From assembly GCA_013350335.1 (NCBI GenBank), contig CM023534.1:2604001-2668000 (forward strand): DNA of 64,000 nt, read 5' to 3'. Below, piece by piece: positions 44,956 through 57,655 of the stretch (its first letter is position 1; each line of letters begins with the position of its first letter). Position numbers and translations under genes: made by a program. The stretch comes from Chimonanthus salicifolius (Eukaryota > Streptophyta > Magnoliopsida > Laurales > Calycanthaceae). Below the pieces are notes generated by a model that was given only the letters and a program-made list of their open reading frames with translations, was not told the DNA's origin and did not search any database.

Positions 44956-47004
44956 GATAGCTTTGTAATTTATTGTGCCACCAATCAACAGTGGCTGTTA
45001 AGTATACTTAAATTGATTAATTCACTCTTAAATTGAAATATGTAATAGCCACTAATTGGTTGCAGCATAAATTCTCTAGAGATTTAGAATGGCAATCAAT
45101 TTTGATGTGAAGTGCGAGAAGAAAATCTTTCCAACATACTCTCTCCAATTTTTTGGTGAGTATTTCTTCTTTTTCTTAAGTTGTGCTTTTCTGTTATTAT
45201 AACAATTTATTGGCAAGAAATACTTGTACATTGTTGAGAGAGAGAAAAAAAGGAAAAAAACTTAAGGTAATTGTTCCTTTGTAATGTTTTTCGTGGAACA
45301 TGTTAATGGATTTTGTTCTCTTTCTCATCGAGTCTCTTCTCATTGTTGTTTAGATTTCTTTCTTGCTTGTTCGTGATTTTGAGACTGCAAAGACAATGTG
45401 AAGGACAAAGATCACAATTTGCTTCCTTTACATCTCTGACTTACTACTCTATGCATTTCAATCCATCTAATATTATTGACTTTGTTGAGAGAGCTCCATA
45501 AACTATGAAACTTAGAGGATTTGCTTTGTTTTTCGATTCAGCATTTCCCCAGCTTCAATGCTTCTATCCTGCTTGCTTGGTAAACTTTTATGTCCTCTGA
45601 TGGCCCATCCAAATAGACTTTGATGATTGACAAGATCAAACTCATCAAAGTGTTGAAACTACAATGCATGGGCACCACATCTAAAACTCGAAGATATTGC
45701 ATAGAACATAAACAATTTTAACAAGTGGTGCCAACAGTGGAATACAGACAACAATTTGGCATATGATATAAATAGCTATAGTTCGTTGTCATCATCAACA
45801 TCAATCTTTCCCTCCTTCCAAAGATTCATGCAATACTTCCAAACTCATGGAAAGAGGGACAAATGATTCAATTTTTAGATGATGGGGCTGTTGGGAGGAA
45901 ACGACTTTCCATCCACAAACAAATAATGATATCAGAAAAACAGAAAAGGGACATAAATACAGAAAAATAAACCACAACACAAATTTTTACATAATTTTCT
46001 TTCGATACGTCCACGGGATTCAAACCGATCAACTATCTTCAAAGGCAAAGAACGAAGAAGAGGCAACTTTCATTACATATGTTCTACCCTCTCTCTTACA
46101 AAACGAATATATATATATACTAGTCTAATTACGATTTACATAAAATGCAATGTGAAATTACAAAATTACCCTCAAATAAAAATCTCTGATGATCAGAATT
46201 CACAGAACCGGGCTAAAGATCTCTGGCTTAGAATACGACGATGATGTGGAGGGATGGATAGCAAAATCTAAGGGTTAATTCTCTCAATTGATGGTTCTAC
46301 AATCTTACGCTGCATGGTTTTGTTTGACAATTAATGGGATGCTTTCAAATGACATTCTTTTGAAATATTTGAAGCTTCTTCCACAGACCTTGATTTGACA
46401 TTTTCCACACCAGACCATGACATTCTTTTAGGATAGGAATTACAACATTTCTCTGTAGAGGGATGGAGGATCATTTTCACATGTACTCCCAGCCTTACTA
46501 TTTCAAGTGGGCTGCTGACCATTTTTTGCTACTTTGAACTCTTCATTTCATTGCAACTGTTCAAATGGTGGGAATTTTACAATCAATGCAATTAAATATT
46601 TTAAACTAATGTGGATGGGTTCCATCCATGTACTTCAATAGGGGCCATGTGGCTATGTCCCTACTCTCTTTTCCTCGAATGTGCTTGCCAGTTTAGTTGT
46701 CTACAAAAGTTTGAAACTTCTCTTATATATATCATGGCTTATTATATATTTTACTTTTTCAAATCCTTTTTAAGTCCCTTTTCAGTTCTTTCAAATCTTT
46801 TTTAGTCAAAGTACATATTGAATTGATGGTTTTAATGTACACTAAGAGTTCTCAAGAGAAGTAAACAATAATTAATGTGCCACAAGCACAAATTTGGACA
46901 ATAAACCAACATGAGTTGGCTTGCAAGGTAATTTAGTTTAATTTAATTAAATTTGAGTTTGAGATCGGTTTTGTAAATAAGCAAGTCAAGTCAATTCAAA
47001 GAAG
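44956..47004. other. Intergenic DNA with one LTR-like fragment
   Basis: No gene is seen. A block at 45990-46160 ('ggattcaaaccgatcaacta', 'ttcaaaggcaaagaacgaag', 'ctctctcttacaaaac') resembles 59990-60150 and is probably a copia LTR fragment. Confidence 0.4.
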
Positions 47005-47130
47005 TTGGAGTGATAGTCAGATGGTCGCATCAAGAATCAGGAGTTTTAAGTTTGATTCCTACTCCACTTGAAAGGGCCACTCCTTATATCTGGGTGCGTG
47101 TAGGTATAGAGGCTTTCACATACTTCTAAA
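47005..47130 (+). mobile_element. SINE copy (family 2)
   Basis: A box A-like 'gatagtcagatggtcgcat' and box B-like 'ttttaagtttgattcctact' are followed by 'gggccactcc' and 'gggtgcgtgtaggta'. These landmarks are shared with 20965-21168. Confidence 0.55.
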
Positions 47131-48224
47131 CGGAGCCTTACTTGCTTTTCCTCTGCTGTACTCGAGCATGTAGCAAGTAATCTTGGCTTGAGCTCAGTTT
47201 TTTAGTTGTTCACTTGAGTTTCATTTCAAGCTTGACTCGGTTTGAGTACAGGTATGTTTGCATGTATTTATATTTTATGACAATGTCACACATATATTGT
47301 ATATTAATTAAATCGAGCTTGAGTGAAGCTCATTATGCATAAGAAGTTAGCCCATATCAATATTTCTTATTCAAATTAAAGTGTTTCTCCTCAAAGCTCA
47401 CATCCTTCTTACAAAAGAAAGAGAATTCACAAGTTATATCAAATGAGAATCCTCTATTCAAATGAATGTAAAGTTTATTTGTTAATTACTTGAAGTGTTA
47501 ACTTATGAATAGCTAAAATTGTGACATATGTCAATCATTCAATGATTGTGAAACTTTCATATTCTATGCTAAAACTTTCTATTCCTCTCTATAATATTTG
47601 AAGACTTCTGATAAGATCTACATTTCTATGGACTCTTCTGCTTAGCTCCAAACATTTTATACAATTCCATGAGCTTCCTTAGTTAGGCATGGCCATTCTC
47701 TCATAGCTAACTCAATAGTTCTTTGTTTTGGACATTAAGATCAACTCAAGTTGGATGAAAAAGCCTCAAGATTGGCTCGACAAGCATTTGAGCCAAGCTC
47801 CACCTGGCCCATCTTGGTTTGGTTTGGGTCCAGATGTACTTGAAAAACTTTCAATTAAGCTCAAGTGACCCTAACTTGGCTCATTTTAGGCTTCTTTACA
47901 TCTCCATGCAAACACAAAAAATTGGAAATAAGAGATGGCACACATATACAAGGACCCGCACAAGGGATTGGTCAAATAGATGAGAAGGCATGAGGATGTT
48001 TGTTTGCACAATTGTTTTTTATAAATAAATGAGATAATTCTCATATTTGTTTTTGTACAATTTTTTTTTGGAGAATTTTATTTTCAAAGGTAGATTTTTC
48101 TTAAAAACAAAAAAAAAAAAATTCATCGAAACTTATGAAAAAAAGCTTTTTTAGAAAAAAATTTGTGAAAAACACTTTCAGACACTTAATCAAATAAGTG
48201 CTGAATACATTGTCTATGTAAATC
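47131..48224. other. Intergenic DNA, nothing recognised
   Basis: There are AT-rich stretches and A/T runs near 48060-48120 and no coding signal. Confidence 0.4.
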
Positions 48225-48835
48225 TATCTTTTAAACAGATTGGCATGATTCGATTAAGATTAAATAAACCGACTCAATTCAATTTATTTATTAAATGGAT
48301 TAACTTAACCCATCTAAGATTAAATAAGTTGTCTAAGCACAAGCCATTTACAAAATAGGTAAACCCAACAAGTCCCAACACATTTAATAGACAAGTTAAC
48401 CCAATCTAAATAAATGGCCAAATTCAAATAGATAGCCCAACACAACTTATTTATTAAAAACTTGATAGGAGTTGATTCATACCAAACCTAACCCACTGAA
48501 ATAAATGGGTTGACCCAAATAGAACAATCTTAAATGGGTCGATCCATTTCATACATGAAGTGAATCGTTTATTAAATGAATTAACTCAATCAAAGTGCCC
48601 AACTAAGCTTAAATGAATTGAGTCAACATTCAATTAATTTATTATATGGTTGACCCAACTGACTCACACTTAACACAAAATATATATTAAACAAGTTGGC
48701 CTAACTTAAAATAACCCATTCATTAAATAAATTGACTCAACCCAAATAATCTAAAATGGGTTATTCCATTCTAACATGTAGCTAATGTAATTTATTTATT
48801 AAATGAATTAATTTGACCTAACTACCTAACAAAAC
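48225..48835. repeat. Degenerate array of a 'tttattaaatgaattaactc' motif
   Basis: The motif 'ttatttattaaat.aattaac' followed by 'aaccca' recurs irregularly, for example near 48282, 48442, 48569, 48719 and 48795. 'aaatgggttgaccc'-type strings, some inverted, occur between them. Spacing is irregular, so it is not a simple tandem satellite. Confidence 0.5.
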
Positions 48836-50639
48836 TTAGGTGGATTCACCCACTTGACCTACCGTTATGGCTACTCCGATCCATGTAATAAGGTATATCA
48901 GGCCATGATGGCCTATTCCTGTTGGGACATACCTCCTGAACAGTTTTTATGGCCCATACATAGACCCCAGAAGCAGAAATGGAAATTACCAGTGGTGCTT
49001 CCAAAGTCCCAGATGAATTAGTCAGAGGAGGGAAACTTCAAGGCTTTGGATGAGGGTAAAATTATTTGAACTTATTTTTGACCAGGGATTATCTTGAGTA
49101 TTACGAATATCTCTGGTTTGAAAAAGGTTTTCAAAATTGGGAGAAGAGAGTTAAAAAGTTAATTTTTTACCCATATTCATTAGTTATCAAACAAGGGTAA
49201 TAAGTGTGATCCCCATTAATGCACCCATTTGCTTCACCAAAAGGTTTAAGGTACGTGTGAGTATTGTCAAAATTCTAAATTTGAATTTAATTCAAAATAT
49301 TATTAAATAAAAAAAAAATCATTTACTCACTTGACCCGAAATTTTATAGACTCATCGTCAAAACTCCAACCAAAGTCACTTTGATCCATGAAAAATCCTC
49401 AAGTCAACCCATGTAATCAATGCAAGCACTTTACATTTATTCTTTTGTTTGTAAGCTGAGATTTGGTAAGATCGGTGCCACATTGATGGATGATAAACAT
49501 AGTAATTGACGTTATTCTATGTTATATTAGCGACAATAAACAAATGGAAAAGAAAAAAAAAGGGAGATCCACCCAATTCTTCATACTACAAATTACTCCT
49601 CTGTCACATTTGTTTCTTTGGTACTAACAATGCAATATCTCTTCAAGTGAGATGGTGTGATGGTTTGCATTATTTAAAGTAGATAAAGTATGGTGGAGAT
49701 TACATGAATACACAATGAGGGACATTTTATCTCCCATCAATTTATTTCATTTTTGATGTGGACATCGAGTCTGGTTCGAACCCGAGAGAAGACGAGCCAA
49801 CTCAATTGAACTGAATCGATGAATTGCGTTCCAAGTCTATGCTCGGATCGACGGAGCAAGAGAGGCTCCACCGTGCACCACTACATCATCGGAAGACTGA
49901 CAACGCAAAATTGGGGAAGTTCGGTCCGACCGATAGGACATATTAGTCCAATCGATGGTCATCGATTTGACCAAAGGAAGGCATTGGTGCAACTGGCAGA
50001 GAGCAAAACTGACTATTTGAAAACTCTGTCTCCGAAAGTTGTGATCGGTTTGATGGAAGGAATCGGTGCGACTGATGTGGGTCATCGGTCTAACCAATTG
50101 ATAGCGAATCTAACCATTGAGACAACAGATTAGAATCCTCTTTATCAGAAGAAGAGATGAAGAATCCGTTCACTGAATGTTGAGATTTGAGAAGATGGTA
50201 TAATTGCTTCAACCCAACTAATTACTAAAATCCTTTCTTGAATATCTCTACATCTGTCTGCAACTCTCATGGAAAGTACTTTTATGAAATTTTCTGGTGC
50301 ATTTACGTTTTCAGCTCTTCTAAATTTTATTAATTCAAATTTTGCTATTAGAAACGATCGTTGGTGCTCCACCACCTCCATTACTTGCCCTTGTTCCAGC
50401 TCCAACTCCTAATGTTTTGATAGAAGGAGATCACTGCTACCACAACTAATATGTTTTTACTTGTTTGTGGTTTGTATTAGGGTTAGATTTAGATCCAATA
50501 TAGCATGGTTTTGCTTGGATTTGAAAGATTACGAAGGGCTCAAGGCCCAAAACTCCTCTCTTGACCTATTGTGTAAGTTTGAAAGATGACCAGCATGGTG
50601 TAGGTAAAATTTTGGGTTTGAGCTTTTAAATGGGTGTTT
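48836..50639. other. Intergenic DNA, no supported gene
   Basis: The longest open frame (49819-50133, 104 codons) is rich in 'atcggt/gaccgat' strings and resembles no family I know. It may be a retroelement fragment. Confidence 0.4.
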
Positions 50640-50825
50640 TTAGGTTTTGGTCAAACAAATCTTGGTTGAAAAATGGATATTGGACTTGATAGCATGAAAA
50701 TTTAGGTTAAAAATTGGATATTGGCCCTAGTAGCATAGAAAATTTAGGTTAAAAAATGGATAATAGGCTGGTAAATCAAAATTTAGGTAAAAAATGGATA
50801 ATGGATCTGGTAGCATAAAATAAAG
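50640..50825. repeat. Degenerate tandem repeat, about 50-bp units
   Basis: 'aatttaggt(t)aaaaa.tggat' recurs at about 50699, 50750 and 50789, with a weaker unit at 50660. Units also share 'attgg..ctngtagcat'. Unit length varies from 40 to 54. Confidence 0.65.
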
Positions 50826-51189
50826 GCTACTAGATAGGTCAAATGGATAATCAGACCCTTAATGGGCGTTTGGACAGTCCATTTAACTGGTCCGGATCCT
50901 AATTTATTGGGCCTGGCTGATCCAGGCTTTTTGATTAGCAGATTTGGATCATGCGGGCTATAGATCTAGTCCATTTACCGCCCAAGATCAGCCCCAGGGG
51001 TCGAATTATTTTATCTCGGTCGATCGAGAACATGTCAAAGAAGGTAGAGAAAGCCCACAGGTCTATTCAAGCAAATCTCAATTTCTGGCCCAAATGGAGG
51101 ACGGTTGTTTTGCAGTCCAGCTTCAGTTGGTTGGACTCATGAGCCCATAAGCCCATTGCTAACTTCGTTTCTTTTTAGAACACTTCATA

Positions 51190-51410
51190 CTTCATAGTAA
51201 ATTAAGCGCTTGATCTATTATAGTAAATTAAGATAAAAAATGTAGATTTGAAGTTAAGAAACGACATTTTGAGAACAGATATTCTCATACAGAATATTCC
51301 ATTAGAAGGCCCTTCTAATGGAATATTCTAAATTTTCATTTTAATTTTAACTTTTTAAGGACCACTGCGTTTCTCAACTTTCACTTTTAGAAATCCACTT
51401 ATTTGTGACC
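51190..51410. mobile_element. Foldback element around a perfect palindrome
   Basis: A 19-bp perfect inverted repeat (51291-51309 and 51311-51329, one-base centre) sits in the middle. Farther out, 'aagttaagaaacgaca' (about 51252) pairs with 'tgcgtttctcaactt' (about 51367). This suggests a MITE-like foldback unit with eroded outer arms. No target duplication was assigned. Confidence 0.5.
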
Positions 51411-51424
51411 TACAGCTAGTAATG

Positions 51425-51580
51425 TTCACGGGCCAAGTTCCTGCCGGGATCTGTCTAGAGTAGCCTGAGTCTGTCGAACTTGGTGTACTCTAAGGGCAGT
51501 GGGTATTACCCGGAGGGGTTTTACACTGGGTTTCCTGCGGTTCCGCACACGTAAATTCAAAACAAAAAAAAGAAGTACAT
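51425..51580 (+). mobile_element. SINE copy, 3' part (family 5)
   Basis: The 3' half 'ggttttacactgggtttcct', 'gcggttccgcacacgtaaat' and an A-rich tail match the ends of the copies at 60575-60722 and 63440-63607. The promoter half is not recognisable. Confidence 0.5.
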
Positions 51581-53210
51581 AAGCCTCAGCCATCCCATCG
51601 CCTGTTGGGCTTTTCAGGACTGAAGTTCAAGCCCGCCCATTCAACCTGTTTATTTTTTATCAATATTTTTTTGAATTTTTTTAAGAACTTATTCTCTCTT
51701 CCCATTTTTTTTAAAAAGAATTCGGAATTTTTTTAAAAAATTACAAAAAATAAAGAAAACTGTGGGCTTCATGGATATATAATTTTTTTCATTAAATATC
51801 AGTCATTTACTTGTTGAAATATTATTTTGATGTTATGATATCGAGAATTTCAAAAATTATTAATAAAATGATGAAAAATTACAAACAAATTGTAGAAAAA
51901 TCAGGAAAAAATAATACAAATATTTTGCTAGCTTATTGACTTAGTTAACTTCATGACAGAAAATAAAATTTTATTTCCAGAAAATGACATCATTAATATT
52001 GATTTAGATATTTTTCATGAGTTTTCACTAACATATTCTAATTTCGGATAAAAAATACAAATAAATATAAAAATGCATGAAAAAAAATTAACAGAAATAA
52101 ATTATGAACCACATAAAGGGGAAAAGGAAGAAAAGAAATGGATTTTCCGATTAGGGTTTGAAATGGGTGTGGGGTTGTATAAATACAATACATATCATAC
52201 TACAAATACCTGTATTATCAATATCAGTATGACAGTATATATAAAAACCACTTAATAAATTAATCGGACTGAAGAGCCTGAAAGGTTTCGACGGGCTCTA
52301 ATAAAAAGCCTGAGCCCATCTGTTTAACTAAATGCGCATGCTTTAAGTTATGTTAAGCCCGTTTATTAGACTGGGTTCAGATAGGTTATGGGTCAAATTC
52401 GGGCAGAGGAACAGAAAAGACCGTTCGATTGACAACATTTAAATTGATAAGGATAAAGAAAGAACAAGAAAAAAGACGTGTGTTCAAAATAAATCAATCA
52501 TTTTGTCAAGACTCAGTAACCTTGACTGACAAATTGGATTTTTGTGAACCGGAATCTGGAACTTGAAGAGAAATTATATATTGCAAATAAATTTAAACAG
52601 TAACGTTCAATTGCATGATGGAATGCTAAGGTCTGAAACTTGGTTCGGGTAAGATCAGACCAACACTCAGATTGAGTTGGGTAAAAAATTTGGGTTGTGT
52701 AATTTAGATCGAATAGGGTTGAATTCAATAAGTTTTGACATGAGTTGAGTTGGACTAGATTTATTAAAACTTGGCCCGACCCAACTGAATTTCAGCCCTA
52801 CTAAATCCGATTCCCATTCAAGCTTGAATTTTAAGAAGTTCATAATGGGTTTGGATTGATGTCTAATGATTTTTCTCCTGTAGTTTGAAAAGCTTTTTTA
52901 CATAAACTGGTGTACATTTACTTTCATAATTATTATTATTTTTTATTTCGTTTCCATTTCATTACTTGCTATGCTTGTGATGGTTTGAAAAAATAATAAT
53001 TTTAAACTTGTGTCTGTTGAAATTTATATTTCAGTCTGTCTCATTATCTTGAAGTCTTGAACCATTTCGTCTTGCACTGCGTCATCGTTTGAATTTGATT
53101 ATGATTAGTCAGGGTTGCTTAACTAAGTCTTCCACTGCTGCTCGCCTTTGTTTCTTAGGATGGTGATGTTCTAATGATAATATATATAGAACTTTGTCAT
53201 GGGCAGAAAC
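51581..53210. other. Intergenic DNA, nothing recognised
   Basis: AT-rich; no gene or element ends seen. Confidence 0.4.
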
Positions 53211-53247
53211 AGTACACACTCGAGTTTCTTGTATTCGAGTGTGTACT
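53211..53247. repeat. Perfect 13-bp hairpin
   Basis: 'agtacacactcga' (53211-53223) and its exact complement (53235-53247) are separated by 11 bases. It lies three bases from the TRIM element that follows. Confidence 0.9.
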
Positions 53248-53250
53248 ATT

Positions 53251-53598
53251 TATTAAGACTTGGATACTAATTTTAAAAGACTAATCTGATAGATAGAGTA
53301 ATTTAAGTTTTTTATAAATCTCTAGATCTCTCTTTTTATTTTTAATGTGGGACTCGTTCGCAGCTCTAACAATTTCTCTTTCGGATGAGGCCAACTATTC
53401 CGTCTGTCCGTCTGTTTAAGAGATCTCCTAAGTCCACATGAGATAATTTGAGACCTCGCTGTGATACCACTTGTTAGGACATGCATATTTATTTCAAAAG
53501 ACTAGTCTGTTAAGTAGAATGACACAGGTCCTTTATAAATTCCTAAATCTTCCTTTACACATCTAATGTGGAACTCTTTCACAACATACCGACTAACA
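53251..53598 (-). mobile_element. TRIM retroelement (348 bp)
   Basis: Right LTR 53472-53598 (127 bp, TGTTAG...CTAACA) and left LTR 53251-53371 (about 121 bp, diverged) share 'aaaagacta.tctg', 'tttataaat' and 'taatgtgg.actc'. The 100-bp interior next to the right LTR holds 'gctgtgataccac', which on the minus strand is GTGGTATCACAGC, a primer-site match with one change. No coding capacity. The target duplication is not preserved. Confidence 0.75.
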
Positions 53599-54435
53599 CA
53601 TGGTAAAAACATATGTCAGAATCACCTTTTGGATGATAAAGATGAGGCAGATAGTATGGTTAAAAGGGAAAGATGAAGACCAAAGATAAAGGTTTTGAAA
53701 AGAAATGTGGATGGCGCGTGCATTGTATATGTGTATTGTCTCTGTCAGGTGAAAAGCGAAAGGCATGATGGGTGCATTATTTTCAAAAGTGATGGTAATT
53801 GGCAAAGGTAAGGACTGAGGAGAAAGATACTTGTATGAAATCTCTTTTCTCTAGTCTCTACTGCTTTAGATTTCTCATTAGGAGAATCCAATAATAGAAT
53901 TAGGATAGTATTGACTATCGACAAAGGCCTTATCTTAGACTTGGTCTGGTAGTTGGAAAACACCAATTGAAATTGCCGGTAAGGAGCCTGCACCAATGGA
54001 CTACTTACAGCTCCTGCACCTTCAATCATCATTGAAAATGACTCTTTACATGTAATCTGTAGCTTGATGGAATCTAATCTAAGTATCAGCTAAACTAATG
54101 TGGGATAAGGATAAAGGGATTAGATTTTCTTTGTCTTTATAGTTATCATTTCTTTAAAAACTATAAGACAATGTGTTTAGAGAAAGGTTGTGCTTGTTCT
54201 CCTCTTTTTTTCCCCCTACAAACCCAATCCAAAGATAGCCAAATATTACATGTCAATGAATAATTTTCATTAAAATTAGAGTAAATACAAACATAATTTA
54301 TGTCTTGTATAAGAGAATTATATTAGACCATAAGAATTGTAAGTGAAAAAGAAACTAAACAAGAACCATATTCTAATCCACAAAAACAATGAAAATCCTA
54401 CAATATCAATCCACTCTCTTTCACCCAAAAAAATA
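53599..54435. other. Intergenic DNA, nothing recognised
   Basis: There are short chance frames on both strands and no supported feature. Confidence 0.4.
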
Positions 54436-54439
54436 TTAT

Positions 54440-54800
54440 ACAAAACGCTTCACCAGTGGCGCAACCTTATATACTCCCACATTCGTGAAGAAGTCTGCAA
54501 TACTATTGCCTGATATTTTGACATGTCTAAAGTGAATGACCATATTTCTAGACAAGTGTCTGATCTCCCTCGCAATGTTAATCATTAACCACAGAAGTTT
54601 CATCTTATCAATTTGCCCAAACGACAGTGTTAACAAAATCTTCTTCAATAATAAAATTGTCATTCTCATGCTTAGGCTAAAAAAAGATTGTTCTCCTAAT
54701 AATTAGTAACTCCACTTCATCAGATTCTATTAGACCTAGAAAAGGTTAAAACCAAACTCTCATTATTATCATGAACAACCCCCATATTCTTCACAATTGC
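54440..54800 (-). pseudogene. LINE RNase H fragment, decayed
   Basis: Minus-strand segments in broken frames are 'GVVHDNNESLVLTFS', 'ESDEVELLIIRRTI', 'FIIEEDFVNTVVWA', 'REIRHLSRNMVIHFRHVKIS' and 'GNSIADFFTNVGV'. These are the successive parts of the RVT_3 RNase H domain that ends plant LINE ORF2. Several stops and frameshifts are present and no poly(A) tail is obvious. Confidence 0.72.
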
Positions 54801-56368
54801 CGTGTATTTTTCTCCTAAATTCTCTCCACTACTTGTTGGAAACTTTAGCCAAATCCCAAGATTTTCTCACTCCACAAAAAAAAACTAGCCCATACACAAT
54901 TGTGCACACCTCACACGATGATATTTTTCTCCACTCTTATTGTTGTGTATCTCATTAGATAGATATAATACGCGCCAGCCTTCTCTTGAGTTTTAGATGA
55001 GAAAAACTAGGTGATCTCATGTGGAAACGAGCTGCACCCAACAAAAACTTTGTAACTGTCTAAGCTCCAGGGAAACAATCACCTTAAGAGGAATGCTTAT
55101 CAGGTTATTTGTTAATTTTCTTAAGAGAAATTAATTTTGGACGTAATTTAGGTTATCTGATGCATGGCATAAACTCCAACATTGTGTCAAGTCATGAAGA
55201 TCTATTGTCTACGTTTTTATATTAACAATCTTATTTCACAAAAAGAAAATGAAGTAGATGTTGTCTCGCCAAGTAAGAAAAATCTTCCTCTTTTTCATAT
55301 TAAACTTTTATTGTCTCCTCATGTAAAAAATGAATTACTTGGAAGAAGAGTAAAACATCTTATACTTTGTGCTTTTGGCAAACCTGACATTGCTCCATGG
55401 AAGAAAGAAGAAAATTCTCATTTTCTTCACTCTTCACTTTCCATGAGTTGGAAAATGACAAACAACTCTAGAGACACAGCTTATGCAATATTTAATTAAA
55501 AAAGAAAAAATAATTGAACCTCCCATGACACACCACTTACATATGCTATACTTAGAGATTTATACAAGAATAAGATTGAGAAGTCCAAAACTTAAAAAAA
55601 AAAAATCCCAATATTACCTTGTGAATAAAGTGTTAAAAATAAGAAACTGTTTTTATTAAATTTACTACGAGAATATTTGAAATGTTAAAGTTGGATATAT
55701 TATCAATTTCATCGGTCTTAGTTTTTAAATAAATCTTATTATGTAATATAGTTAGATTTATTTTTTTTCGCCATAAATTTGATCTGAATAATAAAAAGTC
55801 ACTGTTTACTATCGTCACCTTTTAATTATATTATGTTTCAGTCAAGTTAGAAATTATTATTCAGAAAAGGGAAGATCAAAATTCAAGAAAAAAAAAAACA
55901 GTGTAGAGCTTTGACTATGTGTTTAAGTGCATCACTCTTAAGTCACACACGTGTTTCGATGGTCAATAGTCCGAACAGTTCACAGGCTGCGAGCCTACCA
56001 AATTTCCATGATCATCCTTTCATTAAAAAATGGTTAGCCATGCAATTCCCGTATTATTATCATTATACTTTTAAAATATTGAACCCATATATAGATATCG
56101 TGATTTTTCCAGTAACATCTATGCTTTGTAATTTTTATATTTTAATCCCTTCACCTGATTTTAATGCTTATTATATTTTTATTAGTTCTGTGTTCAGTAA
56201 AATTTCCCTCGTAAGCTCAAGAGAACTGTCCAAAATGGTGAAGAATAATGAAATTTGAGGGATGATGGTCCAATAAATGATCATAGTCAAGAAATCAAAT
56301 GGGTTAGGCAATTCAAGTGATCTAAAAGAACTGATTTCTAACATGTGCATGACTTTTCTTCACTAATG
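54801..56368. other. Intergenic DNA, nothing recognised
   Basis: AT-rich; a 105-codon frame at 55182-55499 and a 115-codon frame at 55911-56258 resemble nothing I know. Confidence 0.4.
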
Positions 56369-57494
56369 CTCATATCCAGGGCCGGCCCTGAGATTTTGGG
56401 TGCCCTAGACACAGTCCCAGTCGGGGGGCCCAGAGATTGTGAATAATTTCTAATTTTTTAGAATTAGACTTGGAGGCCTAAGTCACATAATTTCTAACTT
56501 AGGGGCAATTTCTAATTTTTTGAAATTAGACATGCAGCTTTAAGACAAAATCTTTAAAATAAAAAAATAATTAAAATGAACTAAAATTGAAAGGTTAAAT
56601 AATAATAGAGTCTGGCATTATGAAAGTATGAGAATTGGAAGGTTACAATTTCCTCTATTATTCTATTAAATCACTAAAGATCTCTAAATTAAAAGTCACA
56701 TTTTGATCTACATTGAGGAAATATATTGGTAGAATTGAATTGAGATGTATTGTAATATACAATGAATTAAAAACCCTTATATTGTAAATGATTGTGAAAG
56801 AATAAAATTGAAAAATAGAATAATTTAAAAAAATAATAATAATATATGACACAAGTATCCTTATTTTCAATTTTAATTGAAAGAGGAATAACTGAGCAAG
56901 CCATATGAGAGAGAACATTGAGATCAAAGATGGAATAGAAGTTCTCAACTCGGGCATTTTACAATTATTTCTTGCAATCTTAATGATGAAATGATTAGTA
57001 TATTTTGAAATAAACTTTGAATATTTTTCTTAATCCAAATAAAAAACCATTAACATATTTATATTTTAAAAATTCCTTTTATCTTTTTATAAAATCTTTT
57101 CTCATTTTATTCCAATTCATCTTACAACTTTAATCTCAGATTTACCTCCTACAATTTTCAAAATTTAAACTTTATTGCCTATTCCACTTGAAAAAAAATA
57201 AACCCCAAAACTCAGAAAACTACCATTTTCCATTCCTTCCCACAAAAAGAGGACAAAGAAAGAAACCAACAAGAGAAATCCAAATTCCAAAGTCCAATTT
57301 CATGGAAACATGCTCCTCCTTCTCAATTCTTTTCCTTACTTCACTCATTCTCTTCCTCTTGCAATCCTTACATTCTAAGACTTTTTTTAACAGCAGGGCC
57401 TTTTTTTTAAGTGAGGCCACCCCTGCTCGGAGCCCTAATTTTTGGGAGACCCTGGCCTACTTCGCCTATGGCGAGGGCCGGGCCTGCTCATATC
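56369..57494. mobile_element. Non-autonomous hAT-type transposon (1110 bp) with 8-bp target duplication
   Basis: Perfect 8-bp duplications CTCATATC lie at 56369-56376 and 57487-57494. The element 56377-57486 opens 'cagggccggccctgagattt' and closes 'gcgagggccgggcctg', giving imperfect inverted ends (12 of the first 14 bases pair). The 5' end with 'ggccctgagatttt' and 'gggggcccagagattgtga' is typical of plant hAT families. The interior is AT-rich with no transposase domain I can recognise, so it would need a transposase from elsewhere. Confidence 0.85.
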
Positions 57495-57564
57495 TTCCAA
57501 CCATTATGAATGCCCAAGATTACAATGTTGCTGCATTAAAGTGGATCAATCTGTACAGAAAGTT

Positions 57565-57655
57565 CAGTCGGTGTAAACTTTTAAGATTAAATTATAACTC
57601 TTGAGTTAAACTTCTTCCAAATTTAACTAATACACAAGGCTTGCGGATAAGAGAG
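57565..57655 (+). mobile_element. Partial SINE (family 4)
   Basis: 'gttcagtcggtgtaaacttt', 'taactcttgagttaaacttc' and 'aaggcttgcggata' parallel the copies at 23625-23770 and 61325-61450. It lies 71 bp downstream of the hAT element. Confidence 0.4.

Noticed and set aside
49819..50133. 104-codon plus-strand frame
   Set aside because: It shows no domain, start context or splice structure I could support. Repeated 'cggt/gacc' strings suggest repeat-derived DNA.
57188..57604. 138-codon plus-strand frame with a hydrophobic stretch
   Set aside because: It runs across the 3' end of the hAT element and its target duplication into flanking DNA, so it is not a gene conserved as a unit.
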